This document shows, piece after piece, positions 14,666 to 23,102 of a stretch of DNA of 32,069 nt. Under the pieces are notes generated by a model. It saw nothing but the letters and a program-made list of their open reading frames with translations. It was not told where the DNA came from and searched no databases. The stretch comes from Solirubrobacterales bacterium (GTDB lineage: Bacteria > Actinomycetota > Thermoleophilia > Solirubrobacterales > Solirubrobacteraceae): the NCBI GenBank assembly GCA_003165655.1, contig PMOY01000063.1:1-32069 (forward strand), in the 5' to 3' direction. Positions within the stretch are counted from its first letter, which is position 1. Each line of letters begins with the position of its first letter. The position numbers and the translations under genes were made by a program.

Positions 14666-15070
14666 TCAGGGATGTCTCACGTTGATCTCGATCCGAACTC
14701 CGTTGGGATCGTCGATGAACAGCTGGCGCGGTCCGCCCGGAACGGTGTTGGCGACCGCTGGCACGCCGTCGCGCTCGAGCCGCACGCTGAGCTCCTCATA
14801 GTCGCTGGCGTTGAAGGCGATGTGGTCCACCGGCCCCGCGTCCGGCGCCTCGGCGGGGACGGACAGGCCCAGATGTGCTGCGTGGGCCCCATACGTCCGG
14901 CGTTCGGCGATGTGCAGGCACGGGGTGGCGCCCGCGTAGAGCCAGTAGCCGGGGAACTCGAGCGGTGGGCGCTCGCCGACGCGCAGTCCGACGACCCGAC
15001 AGTAGAAATCGCGCGTCGCCTCGATGTCGTCGCTGAGGACCAGCACGTGCTCCATGGCGGTGACGCTCAT
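14666..15070 (-). CDS. VOC-family (glyoxalase-like) protein
   Basis: This 134-residue single-unit vicinal-oxygen-chelate protein has two beta-alpha-beta-beta-beta modules, MEHVLVLSDDIEATRDFY and VDHIAFNASDYEELSVRL. Candidate metal ligands are His8, the His of CLHIAE, the His of DHIAF and the Glu of RIEINVRHP, an H-H-H-E set. The small size fits lyases, epimerases or isomerases (glyoxalase I, methylmalonyl-CoA epimerase, fosfomycin-resistance type) rather than two-domain ring-cleaving enzymes. The ATG overlaps the livF-like stop (ATGA), so it belongs to the importer operon, and the methyltransferase gene starts 16 bp after it. I cannot name its reaction. Confidence 0.85.
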   Translation of the reverse strand: MSVTAMEHVLVLSDDIEATRDFYCRVVGLRVGERPPLEFPGYWLYAGATPCLHIAERRTYGAHAAHLGLSVPAEAPDAGPVDHIAFNASDYEELSVRLERDGVPAVANTVPGGPRQLFIDDPNGVRIEINVRHP

Positions 15071-15885
15071 TTCGCGCTGCCGGGAGCCGGCCTTGGTGCG
15101 GCGCGCGCGTCCGGCGCACCGTTCACGGCCCCGCTCCCGCGCAGCAGGTAGGCCGACTGGAGCAGCTCCGGCTGCTCACGCAGCTCACTGGCGAGCCCGG
15201 AGTACTGCAGCCGGCCCCCCTCCATGATGTAGGCCCGGTTGGCGAGGCCGAGCGCGACGATGGCGAACTGCTCGATCAGGAGCACGCCGACCCCGGACTC
15301 GGCGATCCCCTGGATGATCGGGATCAGGCGCTGGACGACGACCGGAGCCAACCCGAGTGACAGCTCGTCGATGCACACGTAACGCGGACGAGAGACGAGC
15401 GCCTGAGCCAGCACGAGCATCTGCTGCTCGCCGCCCGAGAGCGAGCGGGCGGAGGAGCCGAGGAGCCGCTGGAGCTCCGGGAACAGCTCCAGCGCGCGCG
15501 CTCGACCGGCCTCTGCATCCGCGCGGGAGAGGGCGTAGGTCGCGACCCGGAGGTTGTCCTCGACGGTGAGCTCGGCCAGCAACCGCCGGCCCTCGGGGAC
15601 GACAGCGACTCCTGCCTGGCGGATCTTCTCTGGTCGGCGTCCGACCAGGTCCCCACCGTCGAGGAGCACGGATCCGCTCTCCGGGCGCAGCACCCCCCCC
15701 ACGGCCAGCACCAGGCTCGACTTGCCTGCCCCGTTCGGGCCCAGCAGCGCCGTGACCTCGCCGGCTGCGATCTCGAGCGATACGTCGCGTACCACCGCGC
15801 GCCCGCCTCGCGCCACGGTCAGGTCGCGCACGCTCAGCGCATCGCCTGTGGTCACCGTGTCCGCCGCGACTTCCGGACTACTCAC
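15067..15885 (-). CDS. livF: Branched-chain amino acid-type ABC transporter ATPase (LivF-like)
   Basis: This 272-residue ATP-binding subunit of a HAAT-family importer powers uptake of amino acids or related carboxylates, amides and aromatic acids. It has Walker A GPNGAGKSS, a Q-loop region, the signature LSGGEQQM, and Walker B YVCIDE followed by LSLGLAP, typical of LivF. I chose GTG 15885 because it overlaps the livG-like stop (GTGA); an open frame continues upstream but lies over that gene. The C-terminus has an extra Ala/Pro-rich tail. It is encoded directly after the LivG-like ATPase. Confidence 0.93.
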   Translation of the reverse strand: MSSPEVAADTVTTGDALSVRDLTVARGGRAVVRDVSLEIAAGEVTALLGPNGAGKSSLVLAVGGVLRPESGSVLLDGGDLVGRRPEKIRQAGVAVVPEGRRLLAELTVEDNLRVATYALSRADAEAGRARALELFPELQRLLGSSARSLSGGEQQMLVLAQALVSRPRYVCIDELSLGLAPVVVQRLIPIIQGIAESGVGVLLIEQFAIVALGLANRAYIMEGGRLQYSGLASELREQPELLQSAYLLRGSGAVNGAPDARAAPRPAPGSAK

Positions 15886-16598
15886 AGCACCGACTCGGTT
15901 CCCAGGTAGGCGCGGATCACGCGTTCGTCTCGGAGCACCTCGGCGGTGGGACCCGAGGCGATCAGCTTGCCGAAGTCGAGCACAGCGGTCTTCTCGCAGC
16001 ACGACGAGACGAGACCCATGTCGTGATCGACGAGGATCGTCAGGGCACCGGTGTGCTCGGGGATCTGGCGAATCACCTCGCCCATGCGCTCCGTCTCTTG
16101 GTCAGGCAGGCCGGCGGCCGGCTCGTCCAGTAAGACCACGCGCGGCCGTCCCACGACCGCGCGTGCGACCTCGACCAGGCGGCGCTCACCGGCGCCGAGC
16201 GTCCCCACTCTCAGTTGCGGGTCCAGGTCGAGCCCGACGAACGAGATCGCGTCCAGCACGTCCTTGCGGCGTGAGGCGGCGCCCACCTTCGAGTGCTCGT
16301 GGACCATCGCCACGTTGTCAAACACCGAAAGCTGCTCGATCGCCTGCTCGGTCTGAAACGTTCGTCGGAGCCCCCACCGCGCGCGCCGGAAGTGGGCCAT
16401 CCCGAGCAGGTCCTGGTCGAACGCGCGCACGGTGCCCGCGACGGGCCGCACAAAGCCGCTGAGCACGTTGAAGAAGGTCGTCTTACCGGCCCCGTTGGGT
16501 CCGATCAGCCCGCACGTTCCCTCCGCGAAGCTCACGTTCATGTCGTCGAGTGGAGTGACTCCTCCGAACCGAACCGATAGCCCGGTGACTTCGATCAC
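15882..16598 (-). CDS. livG: Branched-chain amino acid-type ABC transporter ATPase (LivG-like)
   Basis: This 238-residue ATPase has Walker A GPNGAGKTT, Walker B VVLLDEPAAGL and an H-loop in LVDHDMGLV, matching the LivG subunit of HAAT importers. The ABC signature is LGAGERR instead of LSGGQ; LivG-type proteins often deviate here, so this does not suggest inactivity. The GTG start (16598-16596) overlaps the stop of the LivM-like permease gene. It would pair with the LivF-like ATPase below the two permeases. Confidence 0.93.
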   Translation of the reverse strand: MIEVTGLSVRFGGVTPLDDMNVSFAEGTCGLIGPNGAGKTTFFNVLSGFVRPVAGTVRAFDQDLLGMAHFRRARWGLRRTFQTEQAIEQLSVFDNVAMVHEHSKVGAASRRKDVLDAISFVGLDLDPQLRVGTLGAGERRLVEVARAVVGRPRVVLLDEPAAGLPDQETERMGEVIRQIPEHTGALTILVDHDMGLVSSCCEKTAVLDFGKLIASGPTAEVLRDERVIRAYLGTESVL

Positions 16599-17680
16599 GG
16601 GGAGCGCCCCCCGGCTGGCGCGACGCGGCGGGCGAGGCCGCGCAGCAATCTGCCGAGCCGTGCCAGATCCTTGGGCACCTGATCGACGAGACCGGCAGGG
16701 GCGGTCAGCAGCACCTGGAGAACGCCGATGCCAAAGAGGATCGTGAGCCAGTCAGGCGAGACTCCCCAGCTGTTGAGCAGCTGTGGCAGCAGCTGCAGCA
16801 GCAGCCCGGCGATGATCGCGCCCCAGAGGCTGAAGATCCCGCCCATCAGGACGACGGCCAGCAGGGTAATCGACTCCTGGGTCGTGAAGTCGTACGAATA
16901 CAGGTAGCGGGAGCTGCCGGCGAGCAGGCCGCCGGCCACGCCGGTGACGAACGACGCGAGGGCGAACGCCCACAGCTTGTACAGGGTGGTGTTGATGCCC
17001 GCCGCGAGGGCGGCCGACTCGCTCTGGCGGATCGCTGCCCACGCTCTCCCCGGCCGCGTTCGCACGTGCGCGAGCACGAGGAGGAACATGAGCGCTGCCA
17101 CGATCACCGAGTACCTGAGGAAGGCGGTGTCCGTGTTGGCGATGCTCGGGCGGCGGATCTGCGGAATGTGGACCGCACTGCCGTTGTAGCCGAGGAAGCC
17201 GTGGCCGCCGTTGGGGAAGTTGGTCGTGGCCAGCACCACGGTGATCGCCCCCGCGAGCATCAGCGTGATCAGCGCGAGGTAGAGGCCGCTCAGCCTCAGT
17301 GCCGGTAGGCCGACGAGCGTTCCCAGCACCATCGTGATCAGCCCCGCGGCGAGCAGCACCAGCGGATAAGGCAGCGAGGTCGCGAAGAGGATCCGCGCCG
17401 CGACCCAGGCGCCGAGCGCCAACACCGCGGCTTGCCCCAGCGACACCAGGCCGACCCGCCCCACGAGTAGTCCGAGGCCGAGCGCGACGATCGACCAGAT
17501 CGCCACCTGGATCATCGCGTCGACGTAATAGGTGCTGAGGATCGACGGCAGCGCGAGCACCACGAACAAGAGCAGCGCTGCGATCACCGCCGGGCGTACG
17601 AGCGTTCGAGTGTCGAAGCCACCGGGTGAGGACGGCGGCTGCGTGGTGGTGTCGGCCGTCTCCACGCCCGCCGCGCTCAT
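16595..17680 (-). CDS. livM: Branched-chain amino acid-type ABC transporter permease (LivM-like)
   Basis: This 361-residue inner-membrane permease has about 8-10 hydrophobic segments. The LivM hallmarks GRVGLVSLGQAAVLALGAW and LRLSGLYLALITLMLA are present, as is the cytoplasmic coupling motif GRAWAAIRQSESAALAAGI. A polar N-terminal stretch of about 30 residues precedes TM1. The start is ATG 17680, two bases after the stop of the LivH-like gene; a longer upstream frame overlaps livH and is not supported. It forms the channel together with the LivH-like permease. Confidence 0.93.
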   Translation of the reverse strand: MSAAGVETADTTTQPPSSPGGFDTRTLVRPAVIAALLLFVVLALPSILSTYYVDAMIQVAIWSIVALGLGLLVGRVGLVSLGQAAVLALGAWVAARILFATSLPYPLVLLAAGLITMVLGTLVGLPALRLSGLYLALITLMLAGAITVVLATTNFPNGGHGFLGYNGSAVHIPQIRRPSIANTDTAFLRYSVIVAALMFLLVLAHVRTRPGRAWAAIRQSESAALAAGINTTLYKLWAFALASFVTGVAGGLLAGSSRYLYSYDFTTQESITLLAVVLMGGIFSLWGAIIAGLLLQLLPQLLNSWGVSPDWLTILFGIGVLQVLLTAPAGLVDQVPKDLARLGRLLRGLARRVAPAGGRSP

Positions 17681-17682
17681 CG

Positions 17683-18609
17683 CTAGATCCCCTCCTGGGA
17701 GATCGAGATCACGCGATGGCGGTTGATCACCAGCAGTGCCACCGCGGCGAGCACGAACGGCGTCATGTCCCGGTAGTTGCTGAGCGACTGGATCGGCGTG
17801 ATCAGCGCGTCGACGACACCGATCACGATCGCCGCCACGAAGGTGATCACGATCGAGCTGAGCCGCGCGATCAGCGCCGCCGCCAGGGAGGAGATCACCA
17901 GGAAGGTCAGCGTGGTGGCGTCGAGCGCCACGAGATCGGCGAGCAGAATTCCCGCCACGCCTGAGACGATGCCGCAGCCGAACCAGGCCGCGGCTTCGAC
18001 CCGCCGCACCGGCACGCCGAGGGTGGCGGTGATCTCGCGATCGTTGGCCATCGCCCGCATCGCGGTGCCCAGCTTGCTGTAGCGGAGGAACGCCGTCGTG
18101 ACGATCGTGAGCGCGACTCCGACCGCCAGTCCGATCACGTCGGTGGTGCTCACCTGGACCTGGCCGATCATGAAGCCGTGGTTGTCGGTCGGCAGCGTGA
18201 TCGCGCGCGACGCGCCGCCGCTCGACGTCCACAGTAGGTCCATCACCCCGAGCAAGACGAGCGTCAGGCCGAGCGTGGCCGTCGTCTTGACCAGTGGGTC
18301 ACGACCCGCCAGCGCTCGGCCGAACACCATCCCGTAGGCCAACGTCAGCACGCCGGAGAACAGAATGCACACCAGGTATGCGAGCCACTGGTTCACACCC
18401 GAGTGGTTGATCAGCTGCCACGCGATCAGGGCACCGAACGCGCCCACGGCACCGAACGACAGGTTGAGCACCCCCGTCGTCCGGTAGAGCACGATCATCC
18501 CCACCCCGGAGAGGGCGTAGACCCCTCCGAGCGCCAGCCCGGTGACGAGAAACGGCCATTCGTCCTGCCAGCTGGGCAGTGATAGCGCCATGAGGATGAA
18601 CGGATGCAT
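17683..18609 (-). CDS. livH: Branched-chain amino acid-type ABC transporter permease (LivH-like)
   Basis: This 308-residue permease has about eight membrane segments. Family motifs are GLALGGVYALSGVGMIVLYR and GVLNLSFGAVGAFGA near the N-terminus and GTAMRAMANDREITATLGV as the ATPase-coupling loop. It begins 44 bp after the binding-protein stop and is followed by the LivM-like permease gene with a 2-bp gap, the usual K-H-M-G-F order. Confidence 0.93.
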   Translation of the reverse strand: MHPFILMALSLPSWQDEWPFLVTGLALGGVYALSGVGMIVLYRTTGVLNLSFGAVGAFGALIAWQLINHSGVNQWLAYLVCILFSGVLTLAYGMVFGRALAGRDPLVKTTATLGLTLVLLGVMDLLWTSSGGASRAITLPTDNHGFMIGQVQVSTTDVIGLAVGVALTIVTTAFLRYSKLGTAMRAMANDREITATLGVPVRRVEAAAWFGCGIVSGVAGILLADLVALDATTLTFLVISSLAAALIARLSSIVITFVAAIVIGVVDALITPIQSLSNYRDMTPFVLAAVALLVINRHRVISISQEGI

Positions 18610-18653
18610 GTTTGCTGTCGTTCAGCGCCCTGATCGTATGGTTTCCTGCGCCC

Positions 18654-20033
18654 CTAGCTTAGCCCAGAGGCGACCCCGTGGGCTGACGCGACCTTATGGT
18701 ATTGGGCGATCTGCGGATCCGCCGAGGAGATGCTGGTGCAGCCCTGAACGGTGATCATCTTGCCGCTCTCGGGCGTCACCGTGTAATCGGCGTTGTTGGG
18801 GATGTGCAGCGCCAGATTGCCATACGTCCAGGGTTGGCAGAGCATCTCGGACTTGTAGTCCTTGATGCCCTCGATCGCCGTGTTGACGCTCTTGATCGTG
18901 TATGCACCATGGACGGTGTCGAGCGCCTGCACGAGGAACTTGGCCAGGAGGAAGCCGAACTGGCTGAACGAGCCGATGCCACCGGCGACGCTGGAGCCGT
19001 ACTTGGCGAGGATCGCCTTGTAGAGCTGCATCTCGGGTCCGTTGTGGTCATCGGCGTCGGTCGCCTCGGCGTTGACGAACAGCTTGTGGTCCCACTTCGG
19101 TCCCAACGCCTTGGCCAGGAAGTCGGTGTCGCACGGCGTCGAGCACCCCCATGACTTGACCCGATCCTCGAGGCCGAGCTTCTGAACGGCCTGCAGGATC
19201 ACCAGCGCCTCGGGCGGGGTGAAGTTGAGCACCACAGATCCGTTGGAGCCGGCGTCGTCGACGAGGTTGAGCGCGACCGAGCTGGCGTCGGTGATCGGCA
19301 CGTTCTCGGTCAGCTCGGTGATCGGCACCTTCGAGGCCTTTGCGAGCGCGGCCGGACCGGCGGCGATGTAGCCGGTTCCCGGGACGTTGGACTGGACGAA
19401 TACGATCTTCGACGCGTGCTCGCTCGCGAGCGCGTACTGCACTGCTCCATCGGAGCTGTAGCGGGGGCCCATGTTGACGGCGGCGCTGTTGGGCGTCGAC
19501 CAGCATTCGGGCGCGATCCCCGCGTCCATCTCGAAGATGCCCAGCGACTTCCAGTAGGACTGATCGATCGTGCACTCGAGCAGGTCGAACACGCCGTCGA
19601 TGGCGACGACGTGATCGGACTGGATCAGCTGCTTGGCGGCCGCCGCCACCTGCGCCGGCTGGGTCTGGTCGAGCTCGACGAAGAGCTTGAGCGGGTGCCC
19701 GTCGACTCCGCCGTTGGCGTTGACGCAGGCGAAGTAGGCATTGATCATGTTCGGCCCATCGGTGAAGTCGGTGCCCGGCTGATGGGTGTCGATCGTGCCG
19801 ATGTTGATCGGCGTGCCTGTCGCCGCGACGCCCGGCTTGGAGCCGCACGCCGACGTGCTGCTGCTGGTCGCTGCGGTGGTGCTGGTGGTCGTGCTCGGCG
19901 CCGGCGCCGGCGCCGGCGTGGTGGTGCTTGTTGACTTGCTGCTACTCCCGCATCCGGCCAGAATCATCGCGCCGACCGCGGCGGCCAGCGCGAAGCTCAA
20001 GCGCACACGCGGCGCATCTTTGTACTTGCTCAC
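18654..20033 (-). CDS. ABC transporter substrate-binding lipoprotein (LivK/HAAT type)
   Basis: This 459-residue periplasmic-binding-protein type I has a lipoprotein signal: basic N-terminus, hydrophobic core and lipobox LAGC with Cys28. A Ser/Thr/Pro/Ala-rich linker (about residues 29-62) precedes the binding domain, common in actinobacterial lipoproteins. The domain begins near INIGTIDTHQPG and shows the usual alternation of lobes (NANGGVDGHPLKLFVELD, KIVFVQSNVPGTGY). The ligand is unknown; HAAT relatives bind branched amino acids, amides, urea or aromatic acids. GTG 20033 has GGAGGA about 8 nt upstream. A very long frame continues upstream of this start across the next regulator region and is rejected. 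It heads the importer operon. Confidence 0.92.
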   Translation of the reverse strand: MSKYKDAPRVRLSFALAAAVGAMILAGCGSSSKSTSTTTPAPAPAPSTTTSTTAATSSSTSACGSKPGVAATGTPINIGTIDTHQPGTDFTDGPNMINAYFACVNANGGVDGHPLKLFVELDQTQPAQVAAAAKQLIQSDHVVAIDGVFDLLECTIDQSYWKSLGIFEMDAGIAPECWSTPNSAAVNMGPRYSSDGAVQYALASEHASKIVFVQSNVPGTGYIAAGPAALAKASKVPITELTENVPITDASSVALNLVDDAGSNGSVVLNFTPPEALVILQAVQKLGLEDRVKSWGCSTPCDTDFLAKALGPKWDHKLFVNAEATDADDHNGPEMQLYKAILAKYGSSVAGGIGSFSQFGFLLAKFLVQALDTVHGAYTIKSVNTAIEGIKDYKSEMLCQPWTYGNLALHIPNNADYTVTPESGKMITVQGCTSISSADPQIAQYHKVASAHGVASGLS

Positions 20034-20095
20034 CGATCTCTCCTCCTCGGTTTGATCACGGTTGAAGCCACGCCGGGTTCGCGAGGCAACAATCG

Positions 20096-20124
20096 ATAGT
20101 AGTTGCCCATACACTTGCATGCAA
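20096..20124 (-). promoter_or_regulatory. Candidate promoter of the importer operon
   Basis: On the minus strand TTGCAT (20124-20119) and TACTAT (20101-20096) are 17 bp apart and lie about 65 bp before the livK-like start. The -35 box sits inside the palindrome CTTGCATGCAAG, so a repressor bound there would block RNA polymerase. This was found by eye and the match to consensus is moderate. Confidence 0.45.
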
Positions 20125-20125
20125 G
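20114..20125. promoter_or_regulatory. Operator candidate CTTGCATGCAAG
   Basis: This perfect 12-bp palindrome lies in the 252-bp gap between the divergent livK-like and GntR genes and overlaps the candidate importer promoter. Its centre is 63 bp (six helical turns) from a related palindrome at 20178-20187. GntR/FCD regulators often bind such short palindromes next to their own gene. Confidence 0.5.
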
Positions 20126-20177
20126 AACTCCCTAACAAGACCCCAAAAGAGCCATTGACGGGTCCGGGATGATACTT

Positions 20178-20187
20178 CTGCATGCAG
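20178..20187. promoter_or_regulatory. Operator candidate CTGCATGCAG
   Basis: This perfect 10-bp palindrome shares the TGCATGCA core with 20114-20125 and lies on the GntR-proximal side of the same gap, about 100 bp before that gene. The two sites could be bound together by one dimer-of-dimers. The remaining gap sequence shows no other feature I can name. Confidence 0.45.
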
Positions 20188-20285
20188 GATTTTGTGGATG
20201 AACCGAATCGACCTATCGCGCAAAGGCACCGCTGGATGCCCGAGGCGGACACGACGCGCTCGAGCCCCTGAGCAACGGTAACGCC

Positions 20286-21044
20286 GTGGCGACTCCAGCC
20301 AACCGAACCCAGATCATGCGGGCGCTGCTGCGTCTGCGTGAGCAGATTCTCAGCGGCGAATTCGCGCCCGGCGAGCGGATGTCGGAGCTGCCGCTGGTGG
20401 AGCGACTGGGCGTCTCGCGCACACCGCTGCGGCTCGCGCTCGCCGAGCTCGAGCACGAGGGCCTGCTGCGGGGGCTCGTCGGCGGCGGTTACGCCGTGCG
20501 CGAGTTCACCCAAGCCGACATCCGCGACGCGATCGAGCTGCGTGGGGTCCTCGAGGGCACGGCCGCCCGCTTCGCCGTCGAGCGTCGAGTCACGCGCCGT
20601 GACCTGCGCGCGCTGGGCACGATCAACGATGGGATCGAAGAGCTCGTGCACCGGGCGGACTACGATTCCTTCGAGCGCTACGTCGACCTCAACGAGCGCT
20701 TCCACGCGCGCCTGGTCAAGATCGCGCGCAGCCCCATGCTCGAGCGGGCGCTGGCGGGACTGGTCTCGCTGCCGTTCGCCGGTCCGAGCGCGGCCTTCGT
20801 CCTCAGTGAGGCGGAGCTCCCCGAGTCGCGCGAGATTCTCGTGATCGCCCACCGCCATCACGTCGGGCTGATCGAGTCGATCGAGCGCCGCGAGGGCGCC
20901 CGGGCCGAGAGCCTCGCTCGCGAGCACGCGCATCTGGCGCTCACGAACCTCGAAATCGCGCTGCGCCACCGCGATGTGCTGAAGCGGATGCCGGGCGCGT
21001 CGCTGATCGCGCTCCCGCGCGACGGTGAACCTCAGCATGCCTGA
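20286..21044 (+). CDS. GntR-family transcriptional regulator, FadR/FCD subfamily
   Basis: This 252-residue regulator has a winged helix-turn-helix (about residues 10-75, with VERLGVSRTPLRLALAELEHEGLL) and an FCD effector domain. NERFHARLVKIA, HRHHVGLIESI and REHAHLAL supply the expected His residues of the metal-dependent ligand site. The start is GTG 20286 with no clear Shine-Dalgarno site, so the transcript may be leaderless or the leader weak. It is transcribed divergently from the importer operon and convergently with the E1 genes, its stop lying 8 bp from theirs. The two ATGCAT-type palindromes in the upstream gap make the importer operon its most likely target. Confidence 0.9.
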   Translation: MATPANRTQIMRALLRLREQILSGEFAPGERMSELPLVERLGVSRTPLRLALAELEHEGLLRGLVGGGYAVREFTQADIRDAIELRGVLEGTAARFAVERRVTRRDLRALGTINDGIEELVHRADYDSFERYVDLNERFHARLVKIARSPMLERALAGLVSLPFAGPSAAFVLSEAELPESREILVIAHRHHVGLIESIERREGARAESLAREHAHLALTNLEIALRHRDVLKRMPGASLIALPRDGEPQHA

Positions 21045-21052
21045 GCCTCGGC

Positions 21053-22081
21053 CTACGGCGCCGTGACGGCGCCCGGTTCGGGGGACGCGGCGAAGGGCTC
21101 GTCCCAGTGGGCGGCGATCCGCGCCGCGCGGTGGATCTCGGCCGCTCCCGGCCGGTAGGCGTCCTCGAGCGGCGGGCTGACCGGGACCGGCGTGAACGGT
21201 GCGCCGACCCGCTGGATCGGCGCCTTGAGGAAGTCGAAGGCGGCCGCCTGGAGCTGGGCGGCGATCTCCGCCCCGAAGCCGCCTGTGTAGACCGCCTCGT
21301 GCGCGACCACGGCGCGGCCGGTGCGCCGGACCGATTCGGCGATCGTGTCCAGATCGAGCGGCGTCAGCGTGCGCGGGTCGATGACCTCGGCTTCGATCCC
21401 GTCGGAGGCGAGCTGCTCGGCGGCGCTCAGCGCCTCGCCGACGAGGCGCGAGAGTGCGACGATCGTGAGATCGCGGCCGGGGCGGAGCGTGCGTGCACGT
21501 CCCAGCGGCACCGGTGCGGGGTCCTCGGGCGCGAGCTCCCGGCGGAAGTAGAGCGACTTGTTCTCGACGAACACCACCGGGTTGGGATCGGCGATCGCGC
21601 TGGCCAGGAGCCCCGCCGCGTCGGCCGCGCAGCTCGGCATCACGACCTTCAGTCCGGGCACATGCGTGAGCCAGGCCTCGAGGCTCTGAGAGTGCTGTGC
21701 TCCGCTCCGGCTCCCAGCCCCGCCCTGGGTGCGGACGACGAGCGGGACGGTCAACTGACCGCCGGACATGAAATGCGCCTTCGCGGCCTGGTTGACCAGC
21801 TGGTCGAGCGCAAGCGTGAGAAAGTCGATGAACATGATCTCCACGACCGGACGCAGGCCGGCCTGGGCCGCGCCGATTGCCGCGCCGCACACCGCTGCTT
21901 CGCTGATCGGCGTGTTGATCACCCGCTCGATGCCGAACTCCTCGGCGAGCCCGGCAGTGGTCGTGTACGGCCCTCCCTCCGCCACGTCCTCGCCCAGCAC
22001 GATCACTCGCTCGTCCGCTCGCATCGCGCGTGCGAGCGCGGCATTGATCGCCTTGACGAACGTGGTCTGCACCTCGGCCAT
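21053..22081 (-). CDS. ThDP-dependent 2-oxoacid dehydrogenase E1 beta subunit, second pair
   Basis: This 342-residue protein resembles the beta subunit of pyruvate, acetoin or branched-chain 2-oxoacid dehydrogenase E1. The pyrimidine-binding domain includes VIVLGEDVAEGGPYTTTAGL and INTPISEAAVCGAAIGAA, and the transketolase C-terminal domain includes EAEVIDPRTLTPLDLDTI. The beta subunit completes the ThDP site with the alpha subunit encoded just upstream (6-bp gap). It is the last gene of the minus-strand set; no E2 or E3 gene follows. Its sequence differs clearly from the other beta subunit at 23103-24083, so this is not a recent duplication. The 2-oxoacid substrate is unknown. Confidence 0.9.
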   Translation of the reverse strand: MAEVQTTFVKAINAALARAMRADERVIVLGEDVAEGGPYTTTAGLAEEFGIERVINTPISEAAVCGAAIGAAQAGLRPVVEIMFIDFLTLALDQLVNQAAKAHFMSGGQLTVPLVVRTQGGAGSRSGAQHSQSLEAWLTHVPGLKVVMPSCAADAAGLLASAIADPNPVVFVENKSLYFRRELAPEDPAPVPLGRARTLRPGRDLTIVALSRLVGEALSAAEQLASDGIEAEVIDPRTLTPLDLDTIAESVRRTGRAVVAHEAVYTGGFGAEIAAQLQAAAFDFLKAPIQRVGAPFTPVPVSPPLEDAYRPGAAEIHRAARIAAHWDEPFAASPEPGAVTAP

Positions 22082-22087
22082 CCGCCT

Positions 22088-23092
22088 TCAGCGCTCGCTC
22101 GCGTAGACAAGCTCTCCGGCCAGCTCGAGCGCCGGAAACGGACTCGCACGCGCAAAGCTCACCGCCTGCTCCACTTCGGCTCGCGCCCCCTGCTCGAGTG
22201 CGCCGGCCCCCGCTTCGTCGAGCCAGCGCTGAGCGATCGCGTCTGCCTGTAACCGCGCGAGCGGATCACGCCGTTGCCATTCGGCGTCCGCCAGCGCGTC
22301 GCGGTACGCCTCCTGGTCACCCTCGTAGTGCCCGCGGCGGCGGTGGGTCATGCACTCCAAGAGCAGCGGCCCGCGGCCACGGCGAGCGAGGTCGAGATCG
22401 GCGGCGAATACCGCGAACAGGGCTCCGACATCGGTGCCGTCGACCGACTGGCACGGAAATCGATAGGGCGCCACGGCGTCGCAGACGCGCTCCACGGTGG
22501 TGTGTGCGGATCGCGGCGTGAACTCGGCGAAGCCGTTGTTCTCACACACGAGGATCAGTGGCAGCTCCCACAGTGCGGCCAGGTTCACCGACTCGCTGAA
22601 ATACCCGGTCTGCACCGCGCCGTCGCCGAAGAAGACGACGGTGACCTGGTCCGAGCCGCGCAGTCGCGCCGCCAACGCGTTTCCGACCGCCAGCGGGATG
22701 TTGCCGGCCACCACGCCGGTGGCCCCGAGCAGACCGTGAGCACGATCGACGAGATGCATCGACCCGCCCAGGCCACGGCAGAGCCCGTCGGAGCGCCCCA
22801 TCAGCTCCGCCATCACCCGATCGAGCGGCGCTCCCTTGGCGATCGCGTGTCCGTGGGCGCGGTGCCCGCTGTAGACGGTGTCGTCGTCGCGTAGCTGCCC
22901 GCAGATCGCCGCGGCGACGCCTTCACCGCCGATGCTCAGGTGAATCAGTCCGTGCACCTGGAGCGTACGCTTGAGCTGGGCGACGCGTTCCTCGAAGCAG
23001 CGAATCCGCCACATCGTGCGCAGCAGCCCGAGCGCCGTCTCGCCGTCCAGCTCCGCGGAGGTCGACGCGGGTGGCGGTGTCGGCGTTCCCAC
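22088..23092 (-). CDS. ThDP-dependent 2-oxoacid dehydrogenase E1 alpha subunit, second pair
   Basis: This E1 alpha subunit has 334 residues from GTG 23092. The ThDP/Mg motif is FFGDGAVQTGYFSESVN ending at CENN (about residues 150-185). Other landmarks are IHLSIGGEGVAAAICGQL, YSGHRAHGHAIAKG and GLCRGLGGSMHLVD. I prefer the GTG 10 bp after the upstream stop; an ATG at 23146 would overlap the preceding gene by 44 nt and add a basic tail not typical of the family. No strong ribosome site is visible, so coupling to the upstream gene is likely. It decarboxylates a 2-oxoacid together with the following beta subunit. Confidence 0.87.
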   Translation of the reverse strand: MGTPTPPPASTSAELDGETALGLLRTMWRIRCFEERVAQLKRTLQVHGLIHLSIGGEGVAAAICGQLRDDDTVYSGHRAHGHAIAKGAPLDRVMAELMGRSDGLCRGLGGSMHLVDRAHGLLGATGVVAGNIPLAVGNALAARLRGSDQVTVVFFGDGAVQTGYFSESVNLAALWELPLILVCENNGFAEFTPRSAHTTVERVCDAVAPYRFPCQSVDGTDVGALFAVFAADLDLARRGRGPLLLECMTHRRRGHYEGDQEAYRDALADAEWQRRDPLARLQADAIAQRWLDEAGAGALEQGARAEVEQAVSFARASPFPALELAGELVYASER

Positions 23093-23102
23093 GAGTGCGC
23101 GC

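Noticed and set aside
18654-21890. Very long open frame on the minus strand, over 1000 codons, reaching through the livK-like gene and beyond
   Set aside because: Only the part from GTG 20033 has a signal peptide, lipobox and binding-protein fold. The upstream part is antisense to the GntR gene and to an E1 beta region and has low-complexity Arg-rich translation.
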